DNA of 64,000 nucleotides from Epichloe hybrida (GCA_019022495.1 JAFEKR010000048.1:62001-126000); one strand, 5' to 3'; positions 12,124 through 23,952 are shown, counted from the stretch's first letter. Notes: generated by a model from the sequence alone, not told the origin. Numbers and translations are program-made.

Positions 12124-13885
12124 ATGAAGAGAAACGTGTTATGCGGTTTTTTTTTTTCGGGGGTTTTCTCAGGAGGAGGATTGGACTTTGCAAATTTTTG
12201 AAAAACCTTTGGGGTATGCACACAAAGCATGTCGTAATGCATGTTGATCTTGGAACGTCCAGCGCGGTGTTTCATGACGGCGATGTGAACTTTTGTTTTT
12301 TTCCACCTGTGGCTTTTGGGCGGTTTAGCAGGAATCCCGCCGACTCGGTGGATGACGGGGAAATCTTAAGTACGGCGACCAAATCAAAGCATCCTGCTGA
12401 AGTTAAGGCAGTCAGTCCACCACGTCAATGCTATAATGTCACATGCTCTCGCCTATATATGAACGTGTACGGACTACTCCGTATGCACACTATTTAACCA
12501 TGCCCCCCCTCTTAACAAAGACCTAAGACATGACCTAACTATACACAAAGCCTAACCTAACTATACCAAATGCCTAAATTAAAAATAATAAGTCAAGTAA
12601 AAATTTTGGAGAAAAAAAACGGATAAAAGTCAGAAAAAATACTCTATTTGACACGGCGCTTGCGGCTGGAGGAAGATGAGAATGACAATCCACCGGGCAC
12701 GAAGGTATTACATGAAAAGACGCTGCCTCGGTCTGGGTCAGGCAGCCCACGAGCTGCAAAATAGCCGAGCATGTCCTTGCCGGTCTTTTTCTTCGGGCCG
12801 TACATGTAATACCACCTTGTCGTCACTCTCTTGGCTATTCTGTGTCGCCAAGACCCCCCTGTTGGGAGGCACGTCTAGAGCGGGCCCACACGCTGAAATG
12901 GGCAACTCGCCCCATGTTGCGACCAACACCGAGCACATGACGCTCACTTGGCATGAATTGTCATTCGGAGATGGAACCCCCCCCCCCCCGCGCCGGTGGC
13001 TGGGTTATTACATGCCAGGCTCATTCAAAACGCGTCACACGAATAAGGCTGGATGGTCCTCCAGTTCGAATGACATGTATTTTAGCGGGGTTTGAAGGTG
13101 AAAGAAGACTGACGGTCCATGCAAGACGGATGATGAGTAACGTGAATGAAGCCGGGTGGGGAAGTATGTATGATGGGGAAGCCATTTTTTTTGTACGGAC
13201 GTACAACGGACCATGTATTATACTCGGTACGACGTTGTGCAATATTATGCATTTATGTACGGAGTACGTGCGTGTAGACATCGCAATTGCAAGTGGGGTT
13301 AGTGGGGTTCTTCATCATGTGGGATGGCTCGGCATTGCAGGCCCCTATGCATGTATTGCAACATCGTCGTCCACCGGTAAGCCCCGTCCAGTCCAGTCAA
13401 GTCCGTTGATGAAGTCGAGGTTCTCGTCACCTCGGCCATAGCCATCCATGAGTCCATCGCTTAGCTGAACTCGGCGTCGGACACTGGTGCAGTGGTGTCA
13501 TTTCCAACATCAACATTGAGGGCCAGATACGGAGTACTCATCCCCTTCAACCTTGCCTCGCTCGCCTGGTGCTGGCCCAGCCCAGATGACACTGCACTGC
13601 AGGTCCTGACCTCACCCAGGGCAGAGCCATCGACGTCAAAAGGCGGGGGAAGGGGGGGGAGAGGGAATCTCGGTTGCGCACAAACTTCAACGGCCGCAGA
13701 AAGGCGCTGAACAGCCGATTGCCTTGAGAGCGCGTCGTCGATGATGATCTCGACTGGTGTATCCTTCTTCTCGCACAATATAGCAACGGTAAGCAGCATT
13801 CACGACGCCATCCACCGCGTCCACCTCGTCCACCGTCCCGCGCATCTCGGCCCCGCCGTTCATGCAAACGGCATCGCAAGCCTAA
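12124..13885. other. intergenic, permease 3' region and regulator upstream region
   Basis: No convincing gene. Contains poly-T just after the permease stop and a C-run near 12975. A short minus-strand reading at about 12644-12826 ends in a basic KRRVK, but I cannot connect it to other exons. Palindromic TACGGAGTAC-type motifs occur at 13258-13267 and 13528-13537. A pyrimidine-rich stretch with many CACC/TCCAC precedes the regulator start. Confidence 0.5.
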
Positions 13886-15663
13886 ATGAGCAGTCAAGCC
13901 TCAAATGGCTCCGGGCCCAAGGTTTCGCGCGCATGCGATGCCTGCCGCGTGAGGAAAGTCCGCTGCAGCGGCGAACAGCCCTGCGCGCAATGCTCTCACC
14001 TCAACCTGGCCTGCAACTTTGCACCAGCGCCTCTGAAGCGGAAACCCGGCGTTCGAGGACGCCTCGTTGCCCAGCTGCGCAACAAGTCATTTTCTAATGG
14101 CGCAAACACTACAATGTCATCTCCGCCATACAGGGCTACGCTTCAAGCTGACTCTGCCAGTGGAGGCGATAGTCCCTCGACAGAATCATCACCGACAGCG
14201 GCGGGGGCCGTGCCGGTAACATCCATCGCAGGGATCGTCGACGGCCTCACCAGTAGTCCGCGCTCCGATCATGTCTATACTGTGCCGGGCTGCGGCTTCT
14301 CGGCAGATTACTTTCTGGGGCTGCTTCCCGAGTTCGAGGAGCTCGTGTATCCCGTCAACCCCGTCTTGACACCGGCAGAGATCCGAGCTGCCATTCACAA
14401 CATGCACCGCGACTACGAAGACTCTGCCCTCGTCCACGCATATGCAGCTGTCACGATCAACCTAACCAAGACTTCATGGACAATGAATGGGTGCGATATC
14501 GCTGCGCAAATGAACACGTTGATGCAGTACTGCTTCTGGGCATATCGCAAGGCGGAAACGAGCAGAGAACGCGACGGATACAGTGGCGGCCTGCAAGACG
14601 AGATGCCAGTCACAGTCAAGCGCATAATGACCTGCATCTGGCTTGAGGTCAGTCTCATGGCATTCAAGCGTTTCGACCGCAGCTACACCATCCTGCAGGA
14701 AGCAATCAGCATGGTCCAGATGATGAACATGCACCAATACCACCAAGGAGACTCTCGGCTGGGTCATGTCGAACTCTGTCGTCGGCAAAGGATGTACTGG
14801 GAAATGTACATCCACGAACGCTTCTTGTTCATCATGTCGGGCTTTCCTTGCACCATGGCCCCCCTTCGCACTGGCCTCCCCTTCCTCGACGACTCCATTC
14901 CCACCCACGTCGCCGTCGGGTGGAACCGCCTCATCCTCCTCTTCCAGAACATTGACGAGCCGTTCCTCGCCCACTGGGCCGCGCAGCAGGACCCGAATCG
15001 CCCTCCTCCGCACCAGAACTTACCTCCCAATGGATCGAAAGCAAGCAAGCACAGATCGATCAGGACGAAGCCGACGCCCTCGAGGAAGAGAGAGACATGA
15101 TGGCCCGCGGCTGCGGCGCCCTCGTCGAACTCCAGCACGCCGACCTGTTCGTCACACGACTCTGGCTACGCACTCTCGTCTGGCAGCTCGCCCTGTCAAA
15201 GGGCCTCCTCCGCTCCGAGCCCACCCAGAACACCCACGTGGGACTCTCCCTCCACTTCCCCGCCCAACGGCTCTCCGCCCAGCTGCGCAGCCTCGTCTCC
15301 CGCCTCAAAAGCACATCGAGCGTCGTCTTCCACGGAAGCGGCATCCTCCAGAAACTTTTTGAAATCACGAGCACCGTAGCCGACGTCCTCGCTCTGCCGA
15401 GAAGCGCAAGCCAGACGGAGGATGAGGCCAGGGCAAGACTAGAAGATTTCTTCTTCCTCGTGCACTTCATCTTCAGCTTCGAGAGGTCGCAGAAACACCA
15501 GAGAGATTACCTGCGAGAGAAGCTCGAGGTGCTGCAGCACATGTATACCGTCGTGGATTTCCGGGACTTGGCCGGCGCGAGTCCTGCTACTTCCGAGACG
15601 TACGATTCGATATCGAGGGCTACGCAGGGGGATTGTGGAAACCACGCAACTCTATCGGGATGA
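13886..15663 (+). CDS. Zn(II)2Cys6 regulator, likely MAL-activator type, with a frameshift
   Basis: Fungal binuclear zinc-cluster transcription factor. The six cysteines are at residues 17, 20, 27, 33, 36 and 43 (CDACRVRKVRC..CAQC..C), followed by the linker KRKPGVRGRLVAQ. The middle region (about 130-380) resembles the fungal-specific regulatory domain. The first frame (from 13886) reads to about 15000 (..AAQQDPNR) and then loses homology-like character. The frame one base back continues naturally with APELTSQWIESKQAQIDQDE and later LVWQLALSKGLL to the stop at 15663. One extra C in the run at about 15000-15003 would join them. No intron fits, so this is either a real inactivating frameshift or a homopolymer base-call error. 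Position beside a maltose-type permease and an amylase suggests a MalR/MAL63-like role, which is inference. Confidence 0.8.
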
Positions 15664-16286
15664 TTGCTACCATGATTTGTGCCGAGTAATATGAACGCAC
15701 TTACAACTTGATGTTTGATCTATTTTGAAATGGGGGAGGTTTTTTTTTCTTTCACAAGTATAGTATGAGGAAAAACGCGGTGCAAATGGCGCCTCAATCC
15801 GTTCAGATGATGAAGTTGTTGCGTGGCGCGAGGACCTTGATGGACACCCAGATAAGAGGGGCGGGCTATCGAATCAAGACAAGACATCAACATCTCGTCT
15901 TTCCCTCATCACGCACCTCATCACGCACTCCCAACATCAGATGTCTGTTGGTATGGGCAAAAAAATAACTTTTAATAATATACGTAAGACTAGTGTCTGC
16001 ATCACATATATTTAGTCACCTTTTTTTCATCTGCCGCCACCTCATCTCCGAAACCAGCATGGATAAGGCTCATGGGTGTCACAGGAGCTTTTTTTTTTTT
16101 TTCTGTCTGCGGATGTGGCCGTGGCCACCAGACACAGCATTCACTGATCCAGCACAGCAATCAAAGGGGAAAACACCCAGCACCATTCCGCTCACACCCG
16201 GTCGCCACGGTCCAAGTCGTTTTCTGTTTCTGTTGTTCACATGTACAAAGCAAGTATGTGATGTGTTGTCGTCAATGCTGGCTGAA
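15664..16286. other. intergenic between convergent genes
   Basis: Regulator and metal-ATPase genes converge here. Contains homopolymer T runs (15742-15751, 16089-16103). Otherwise nothing recognised. Confidence 0.5.
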
Positions 16287-19200
16287 TCAAATGCCCGTTT
16301 GAGCTGCAATCGACGCAACTTTGGTCTTCTTCAGCAGCATCGTCATGGCCGCTGCGATGACGGGCAGTACGCTGACGATTTCGCCCAGGCCGGCATACGC
16401 TGGTGGCACGCGAATGTTGACCATGGCGCCAGAAGCCAAAAGGATGGCCAGTAGATTGTATACGGCACACCATGCAAAGTTGAAGACCATGCGACGGAAG
16501 CTTACACAACTGATGTCCAAGAGGAACGGAATGCCTTCGAGACCGTTGAGAAGAACCACATCAGCAGCACCGCGCGTGACATCGCTGGCAGAGAGCACGC
16601 TGCCCAGCTGCACCCCGATGTCTGCTTGGGCCACGGCAACGGCGTCGTTGGTTCCATCTCCGACAAACATGACTGTTTTGCCTTTGGCCATGAGATTGGC
16701 CACATAATCACGCTTTTGTGAAGGAGTGCACTGAGATGCTACTTGAGGGATACCGACTTGGGCTGCCGCCATCTCGACAGCCTGCTTCTGATCACCAGAG
16801 ACGAGATGAATAGTCAGTTTGCGCTGGCTGAGTTGAGAAATGACGCGTGAAGCTTCTTCACGTAGCCTCGTGCGGAGACCATACACAGCAATGGGTTCGC
16901 CGTTGCGTGTCACCACCAGCAGTGTCATGCCACCATCCTGCAAGCGGCTCACCACGTCGCGAGAAGCCGTCCTAGTCCATCTGGGATTGCCTGCACGAAC
17001 GGTCGCTTTCTCGATCTTTGCTTCAACTCCGGCACCCGGAATGACGTGGACCTCGTCGAGGATCGCGCCACTTGTACTGTACCGAGCCAGGTGCTTGGTC
17101 ACGGCAAGAGAAACTGGGTGTTTGTTCCCAGCAACCAGAGCCTTCGAAATCGAAATGGCTTCATCCTTTTTTATGAGATATTCCTGCTCGGTGACGTCGA
17201 GAATCTCCTCGGTAATCGTCCCAGTCTTGTCGAAAACGATGTCCGTGATCTTACGTGCGCGCTCTGTGCACTCTGCTGATTTGATGATGACACCGTTGCG
17301 AGCGGCGATGCCTCCAGCGATTACCAGCACCATCGGCACTGCCAGACCAAGCGCACATGGGCACGACACGGCCAGAGTTGCGACAGCATACGTGACGGCG
17401 TTTGAGATGGAATAATGAACGGTCCTGTAACGGCGCACTTTGAAGCCGATTATAAGCCAGACAATCACAACGGCGATGGCGATGGAGGTGACAATCGGGA
17501 CAAACCAGCTCGCCACCTTGTCGGCATGATCCTGGAGCCTGGGCTTCGAGTTTTGAGCCTCCTCGACAAGCTTAGCAATGTCGGTGACAGTATTCTTGCC
17601 TGGGAGCCTAGTCAGTTTGGCGACCAAGGTGCCGGTCCCGTTGACGGTTCCAGCAATGATGAAATCCCCTTCTTTTTTTAACACCGGAACACTTTCCCCA
17701 GTCAGCATGGACTCGTCAACTTCGCTAGAACCACTGATCACGATAGCGTCGGTGGCGACGGCAGAGTGAGGGCCAACCTTGAGCAGATCACCGTACTGCA
17801 AAAGCCGAGCATCGATCTCTTTGTCGATTCCGCTTTCAACAATGGTGGCTGTCATTGATTGAAGGGAGCGGAGAGATACGGCCTCTACAGCCCGCATGCG
17901 TGCAAAAGCAGCCACCAATCGACCGAGAATGACCAAGGTGATCAACAACGTACTTGTTTCGAAGCATTCCTTCGTTTCCAAAGGTTTGCCTGCCATGAGA
18001 AATCCAAAGGCCACAACAGAGTACACGTATGCAGCAGTGATGCTGACAACGACAAGCATGTCCATCTCGATAGTACAGCTGTGAATCAGAGCGCCAATTG
18101 CCGGCCGGTAGAAGTCTGGGACGGCTATGAGCTGAACGATGCTCGCCAGTATGATGGAAATTATGGAGCGAGTCCTTTCGTCGACCAGCTTATCGCCCCA
18201 AGCCAGAACAACAACGGGTATGGTAAACGTTGCCGAGAGGATTGTCTTGATCAGTTGATCATGTAGTCTTTTGCGGCCACTTGACATCGATGGGTCATCT
18301 TGCGGAGGTGCCAGCCCAGCGCAACGACCATGGAATGTTTCAAGCAGCTCCCTCGCCCCAATCATGGTGGGATCGTACATGACGCGAACTGTCGTCTTGT
18401 CCAAAATAGTCGTCCCCGTGACACCAGGAGTTGCGACATCCGCGAGGGCCTTGGCAGATTCTCCCGAGGCCAGGACGTCAAGCACTTGGTCGTCATTCGC
18501 CATACGATGGCAGCGAAAATTTGTTGCTCTCTCGGCCGTACGAATTACTTCGTCTGCGCTATTGACCAAAGTGTCGACGCTGAACTCGGCGTGACCCATG
18601 ACAAAATTGACCCGAACAGAGGAAACGCCGGCGATGGCTTTGAGCGTTCGCTCCATCTTGTTGCCGCATCCTGAGCAAGTCATACCATCGACCGCCACCG
18701 CAACATGCTCTTGGCAGGCCGCGTTTTCGATATCCCAACTGGCTGAATGTGGCCTGCAATGCTTGTCCTTCTTCCCGATGATGACATGCTCGACTTCGTG
18801 ACCGCCGCTGTGGCAATGCTCCTTGTCAGATTTGCCGCACATGTCGCCCCCCCGACGCGCCGTCCGGCCACGACACCTAATCTCGTGGTGATGGCGAGGG
18901 CCGTCGTGCCTGTGGTTGTTTCGCCCGCTGGTATACGTGCCAGTACTGTTGCTAGCCTGGACTCTGACGGCGGCGATGCGACCCTTGTTGGGCTGGCCAG
19001 CGCAGCAAGTGGTGTTCCAACCTCTCTGGAGAATATTAAGGCATATGCAGCGAGCTGATTCGAGGTAGGCGCTGTACTGGTCGAACGCTTTGGCAAGATG
19101 AATGCTACAGGCAGGGGACGGATGGTCACCATTAGCATCGTGCTGGCGGTCATGATTGGCAGAGCCTGTAGAGGAGTTATATCAACGTGTTAGCATGATG

Positions 19201-19618
19201 CACCCATCGATGACGGAAGGTCTGGTGTGACCACAAGTCATCCAGGGGGGGTTCAGTGGTGGGCCGACTGGAATGTACAAACCGTTTTGGCCCGTCTCAC
19301 AAGTCATCTCGCACTCCAACGCGGCGGCAGCGACGATGCATTTCTCTGTGTGGCGGTGTCAGACATGATGTCCGGACGGCTTTCTGCATCGGCTAGATCC
19401 GGTAATCGGGTGTACTCACCGTCGCAGTGTTCATCATCACTGGAGCAGCAGGCAAGCGTTACAGAGTCGCTATGTGTTTCATCGCAGCAGGAATCATCGT
19501 CACATAGCTCCCCTTGCTCAACCTCGTGATGCGCCATGTCGCCATGCTGACTGGAGCTCGATGCGAGAAAATGTGCGGCGTGGCTCTCACCACCACCGGA
19601 GCAGCAATCCACGCCCAT
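16287..19618 (-). CDS. PCA1/CrpA-like P1B-type heavy-metal (Cu/Cd) ATPase
   Basis: Two exons: 19618-19420 and 19165-16287, with intron 19166-19419 (GTGAGT donor, GCTAAC branch point, ACAG acceptor). They give about 1025 aa. The N-terminal ~220 residues are rich in Cys and His (CC pairs, HHH, CHSGGH). One HMA metal-binding motif GMTCSGC lies at about 227-233. P-type landmarks are TGES (about 555), the membrane CPC motif SCPCALGL (about 668), phosphorylation site DKTGT (about 712), the HP motif in [10 protein letters not shown] and hinge GDGTNDAVA. The last helix reads [12 protein letters not shown] instead of the MxxSS pattern of typical Cu(I)-ATPases, and this favours the PCA1-like detoxification branch over the Golgi CCC2 type. 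Likely a plasma-membrane metal exporter; the metal is inferred. The start (MGVDCC) is chosen because the Cys-rich region begins there. Confidence 0.88.
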
Positions 19619-20378
19619 GTTTGTGCGTGAGAAATGCGAGGGACCACGGCGTGGGAAGATGAGAATGTAACAGAGAAAACGACGGCTTGTTTGCGCAGTC
19701 AACAGCCGGGATGGGGATACAACGGGTTGAGAAGGAAAGAGCCAGGGTGAGAAGTTGTGTGTGCATGCATACATATTTTAATCATCTGGATGTCACTTAA
19801 CCTACGGATTACGCCTGGCACAGATTACGGCACGGGACTCGGCTTCATAATCTTCTCTTCTTTACACTCGGCTGACTTCCTCCCGTCTGGTGCAGTTGCA
19901 GCGTACAGCCATCGGTGCGTTGCTGGCATTTGGGCTCCATTGGTGAGCAGCGACAGCCATTGGTGCGTGGCATTTGGGCTCCATTTGAGTTTGCTGCATG
20001 CTTTCCGTCTTTCCGTCCCGTCTCTGTCCCCACAATGCCATCTGTTCGGCTGTTCATTTATGAGTCTGGCTCCATCTCATCAAAGCTCCGGCGGGCAACA
20101 TTTCACTGTGCCATGTACCAACGAAGAGACAAGGTGAAACAAAAGCCAGCCATTTCAGTCGACGTGTCACTAGCATAGGCCTCGCTCGCCCTAGCCAAGA
20201 CGCAGCATTCCAAGAAAGACACCAACAAGCATGTTTCTTCCAGCCGTGACCCAGAACACTCGGCTCATGCCGCCGCCGAATCGCATTCTCGCAATTGGGA
20301 GATTCTGCAAAGAGCACCCACTTCGCTCGAGCACTGCTCGTGAAAAATCCTTCCAAGTACTGCCATGTACGGATTCTA
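19619..20378. other. intergenic with a short imperfect direct repeat
   Basis: Upstream region of the metal ATPase and 3' side of the alpha-amylase. A unit of about 35 bp containing GGCATTTGGGCTCCATT is present twice (about 19905-19941 and 19953-19985). No gene or RNA recognised. Confidence 0.55.
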
Positions 20379-21950
20379 CTACCCACCACACACATGTAGC
20401 ATCTTCAACATGTTCAATGCCACCAACACCACAGGCTCCCCGTTGTTCACGTCGACGCAGAGCTTCCCACTGCCATCAGCCTCGTACGTCTTGCCATCAA
20501 AGCTGCCTCTCCACGAGGCACGGCCCTTTCTCGTCTCAATGCAGTACTTCTGCGACTTTCCACGGCCAATGTTGCTCGTCAGCGCAATGACGGCCCCATT
20601 CGCACGGCTCCACGCATACCCAGTCGCCTCAACCATCAGATGCGTGTGGTCATTATCGGGCAGACCCCCCGCTGCCTTTCTCACGGCGGACAAGGTCGAC
20701 AAGAACTGGTACATGTCGCTCTTGGTATCGAAGCTGCTTCGCCAGAGGTCCTCGCGGTTTCCCGGATTCGCGCCGCCCGCGTAGGCCTGCTCTGTTCCGT
20801 AATAAAGGATGGGCACACCCCGGGCCAGCATGACATATGTCAGCGCGTTCTTCAGCAGCGACACGTCGTTCTTCTGGCCCAGGAAGCGCGCGTTATCATG
20901 GTTGTCCAGGAAGGTTCCCAGCGCGGCAGGGTCGGGAAACAGGCTCCCCACCTTGTTGTGCATGTCGACCAGGTCCTGCGACGACCCCGTTTGCTGGAAA
21001 AATCTGTTGAGCGGGAAGTAGACGGGGTAGTTGAGCAGCGACATGGAGTTTGCATACCCGGAGACGTAGGCGGGATCTCCGTCGAAGACCTCTCCGATGC
21101 TGTACACGCCGGCCGCCGAGGTGAAGTCGGGCCAGAAGTCCTTTTCAACATGCCTGACGGTGTCGATGCGCAGGCCGTCGATCTTGTACTCGCTGACGAG
21201 CCACTTGATCCATGCTTGGTACACGGAGCGGATCTTGGGGTCCTCAGTGCGCACGTCCGGGAGATTATCAGCTACGCGGCAGACCTCGACGCTTTTCTGG
21301 TTTTCGAAGTCGATCTTGCACGCGGGATGATACGAACTCTCTTGGTTGAGAGGTTCGGGACGAATCTCGCCGATGGGGCTGGGCCCGACGTGGTTGGCTA
21401 CGACGTCGACCATGACGTACATTTTCTGAAAGGCAACGAGAGCCCAAGTCAGTAGTCAGTCAACTGAGTTTGCCAAGTGTTGTCGCCTTGGCGGAACACT
21501 GGGTACCTTGCCTTTTCATGCGCGGCGTCAACCAAGCTCTTCAAGTCATCGGCAGATCCGTACTTGGCATTCACGGTGTAGAGATCCCGAGCCCAGTACC
21601 CGTGATATCCTCGATCGGCGTCTATTTTCCAATCCGGTGATTAGGCGAAACGCGGAACAGGGAGACACGGCGCGCATTTCGCAGGCACACTTACTCGCAA
21701 CCACGGGCGTGATCCAAATGGCGTCAAAGCCCAGATTCTTAATATAGTCCAGCTTGCCCTGCAGGCCCCGGAACGTCCCACCGCAGTAATTGCCCAGATC
21801 CTGGCACGCGCTGCCGCCGGCATCGTTGCTACTGCGCGCGATGCGGTCCGTCAACGCAAAGTATATGCTCCTTGACTTCCAGGAACCGGCGTCCGCGGCG
21901 CGGCATACCTGTGCGGCGAGCGCCACGGTTGTTGCTGCGGAAAGCTTCAT
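20379..21950 (-). CDS. secreted GH13 alpha-amylase
   Basis: Three exons: 21950-21695, 21621-21512 and 21425-20379, giving about 470 aa. A signal peptide is visible (MKLSAATTVALAAQVCRA). The four GH13 conserved regions are present: DVVANHVG (I), GLRIDTVRH with the nucleophile Asp (II), GEVFDG with the acid/base Glu (III) and FLDNHDN (IV, where many fungal enzymes have FVENHDN). YHGYWARDLYTVN is also typical. Length is close to Taka-amylase-type enzymes (about 480-500 aa), and there is no C-terminal starch-binding domain. Intron 1 (21622-21694) is GT-AG. The only in-frame solution for intron 2 (21426-21511) uses a GC donor. Hydrolyses internal alpha-1,4 bonds of starch outside the cell, and its products could feed the permease at 10468. 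Confidence 0.9.
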
Positions 21951-22036
21951 CTCTATTTGGGCTGAGCTAGGTTGTGGATGAATGCGTGGTGTTTTTGTGT
22001 CTTGTGTCTTTTGTAGCGATGGGAGCCAACTCAATC

Positions 22037-22044
22037 TTTATATA
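22037..22044 (-). promoter_or_regulatory. TATA box of the alpha-amylase gene
   Basis: TATATAAA on the minus strand, 87 bp upstream of the amylase ATG, is at a plausible distance for a core promoter. No clear CGGN8(C/A)GG AmyR-type site was seen upstream. Confidence 0.6.
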
Positions 22045-22463
22045 GGCAGGTTACTTGGCTGCGGGTGTTTTCCAAGGCATATAAGAGATTATAAACGCAC
22101 ACGCACACACTAGTCACCAGTTGGGTGCGCCTCTTTTTTTTCGTGCAACACCTACATACATGTAAGCTTGGGAGGATGAGTGGCGTTTTCTGCTTGCTGG
22201 AATCTGTTGTCGTGACGGGCGTGTTGTGGAGGGAGCCGCACAACTAAGCTCAGGTAATCAGTGTGGAAGGATGCAGGCGATGTCAAAGAGTGATTTGAAG
22301 AGAAGATGAAGATAATTGCTATCTAAGAATTCTAGAATCTGACGGTGAAAAAGGAAGCTGAAAATAAGCTTCAAAGCTCTGAGCAGAGACATAAGCAATA
22401 GAAGGTCTATTAGATAAGTGAATCTACATGGGTCTGCAAACAAAGCCTATGATAAAACGCAAT

Positions 22464-22600
22464 ATCTCCTTAGAGGTCATAAGCCTTGTGGGTCTATAGG
22501 GCCCCCAAATTGCATGTATCTCTAGTCTACTTTTATCTAATTGGATATATACAGACCCTGGTTAGCGTGACTCCACAAGGCTTATGACCTCTAAGGAGAT
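22464..22600. repeat. 28-bp perfect inverted repeat around an 81-bp spacer
   Basis: ATCTCCTTAGAGGTCATAAG.. at 22464-22491 is repeated exactly as its reverse complement at 22573-22600. Both arms run to CCTTGTGG. The spacer has no coding content. It could be a small MITE or a hairpin-forming element at the edge of the AT-rich block. Confidence 0.85.
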
Positions 22601-22801
22601 AGGGATTTACATCAATAAACAAGGAGTAAATAATAAGACCAGTGCCTTAGATACAAGGCTATAATATAAGAGTGCACTTTCAATTATACTAATAGTATGA
22701 TAGTTTTATTATAATGAAATCCTCATATGAATATAGCTTAGTTTATGTAACCTGTTTTTCCACAATATTGACGTAACGATTCACTTTTAATTGTATTACT
22801 A

Positions 22802-23667
22802 CAGTGACAGGACAAAAGTTTGCGACGACCCCCTCCAGTGCGAAAAAGGCTAGTTTAGGTGGAGTTTATAAGGAAAACAGTGTTAATAGCACTATAAGTT
22901 CTATACTATAATTTAAAAAGCTTATAAATTAGGCCTTACTTATAAGTTAGATTATTCTTAGAGTATAAATTAAGAATAAGTACTTAACTTATAAGTATTT
23001 TAAGAAATTAAGCTTATAGCTATTTATTTTAAATAATAAAAGATTTATAAAAATACTTAAAACTTATTATTTTTAACATAGTTGTTACGTGCTAGAATTG
23101 ACAAGTGGCCTGCCACCTTTGGATGAGGCCTGCCGTGCCAAGGATGTGGCCTGCACGTGACCTAGAACCCCTATATTAGACGATAGCTCTGACCTCTAGC
23201 TAGTTGAATCAACCATCATCTTTACACTCATTATATCATACATTTCGTATCGTAACAATAGTATAGTAAAAACTAGCTATTTACTATACTTTAAGAAATT
23301 TATATTTAAATAGATAAAGTAATTATAAAGTTAGTTTTTTATTTACTAAAAAAGTAACTCTTTTTCTAATAAATTTATACATAGAATTTAGTTATAAAAA
23401 TGTTCCCTATTATTAGTTAAGCTTTAAAAATTAGTAATAACTTACTTTTTTAGCTTTTATTTTATAGTAGTTTATAAAAATAATTAAAATAGTAAATAAT
23501 TATTATTATTATAAATAATTATATTATCTTTATAAGAAAATAATGCTATTTACTAATTATTTTATTTATACTTATAAGTGCTTATTAATTATTTGTAAAA
23601 TATAGTAGATTTAGAATCCACTAAATTTTGCCCTAAAGGGTAGTCGCAAACTTATGTCATGTTACTG
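22802..23667. mobile_element. Tc1/mariner-like element remnant, TA-flanked
   Basis: Terminal inverted repeats of about 30 bp: CAGTGACAGGACAAAAGTTT at 22802 and, reverse-complemented, CAGTAACATGACATAAGTTT ending at 23667. Both continue GCGAC(G/T)ACCC. TA dinucleotides flank both ends (22800-22801, 23668-23669). The interior is AT-rich without a readable transposase and contains a solo LTR. Without that insertion it was about 690 bp, so it is a non-autonomous or decayed copy. Confidence 0.75.
23083..23257. mobile_element. solo LTR with 5-bp target duplication
   Basis: A 175-bp segment starting TGTTACGTGC and ending CGTAACA, flanked by perfect ATAGT duplications (23078-23082 and 23258-23262). 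TGTTACG..CGTAACA ends are typical of Copia-type LTRs. It is visibly less AT-rich than its surroundings, so it arrived after the host element or escaped mutation. Confidence 0.85.
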
Positions 23668-23742
23668 TAGTATAAGTTAACCCACTAACGTGTGATCCAG
23701 GACACGTAGCACTGAGCAGAGTATTGTTTGTAGTTAGTGTAG

Positions 23743-23952
23743 TGTAAGGGCTTAGGCTTTGCCTAAGCATGTTACAAATAGTAGGAAGGGTAAGGGCAAG
23801 TAGGAATAAGTAAGGAGGAGCTTATATAAGAAGCTAAGGGGGTATAAGGGGCGCTACTAGGGATAGCCTCTTCTCCTTTCCCTTTTTCTCCTTAAGTCTC
23901 TTAATACTATATTAATACCCTATTATAGTTACCTAGGAGCTAGTCTATAATA
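23743..23952 (+). repeat. 5' LTR of the nested retrotransposon
   Basis: 210 bp, beginning TGTAAGGGCTTAGGC and ending AGTCTATAATA, where the 3' copy has AGTCCATAACA. The differences are C to T, as RIP produces. Confidence 0.9.

Noticed and set aside
12574..12826. Minus-strand small gene ending in a nuclear-signal-like KRRVK
   Set aside because: No start, partner exon or domain; two overlapping frames are equally open.
15097..15663. Separate 188-aa gene downstream of the zinc-cluster regulator
   Set aside because: It reads as the natural C-terminal continuation of the regulator, starting before its first ATG; better explained by a one-base frameshift.
22045..22260. AmyR-type binding sites upstream of the alpha-amylase
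   Set aside because: No clear CGGN8(C/A)GG match found by eye.
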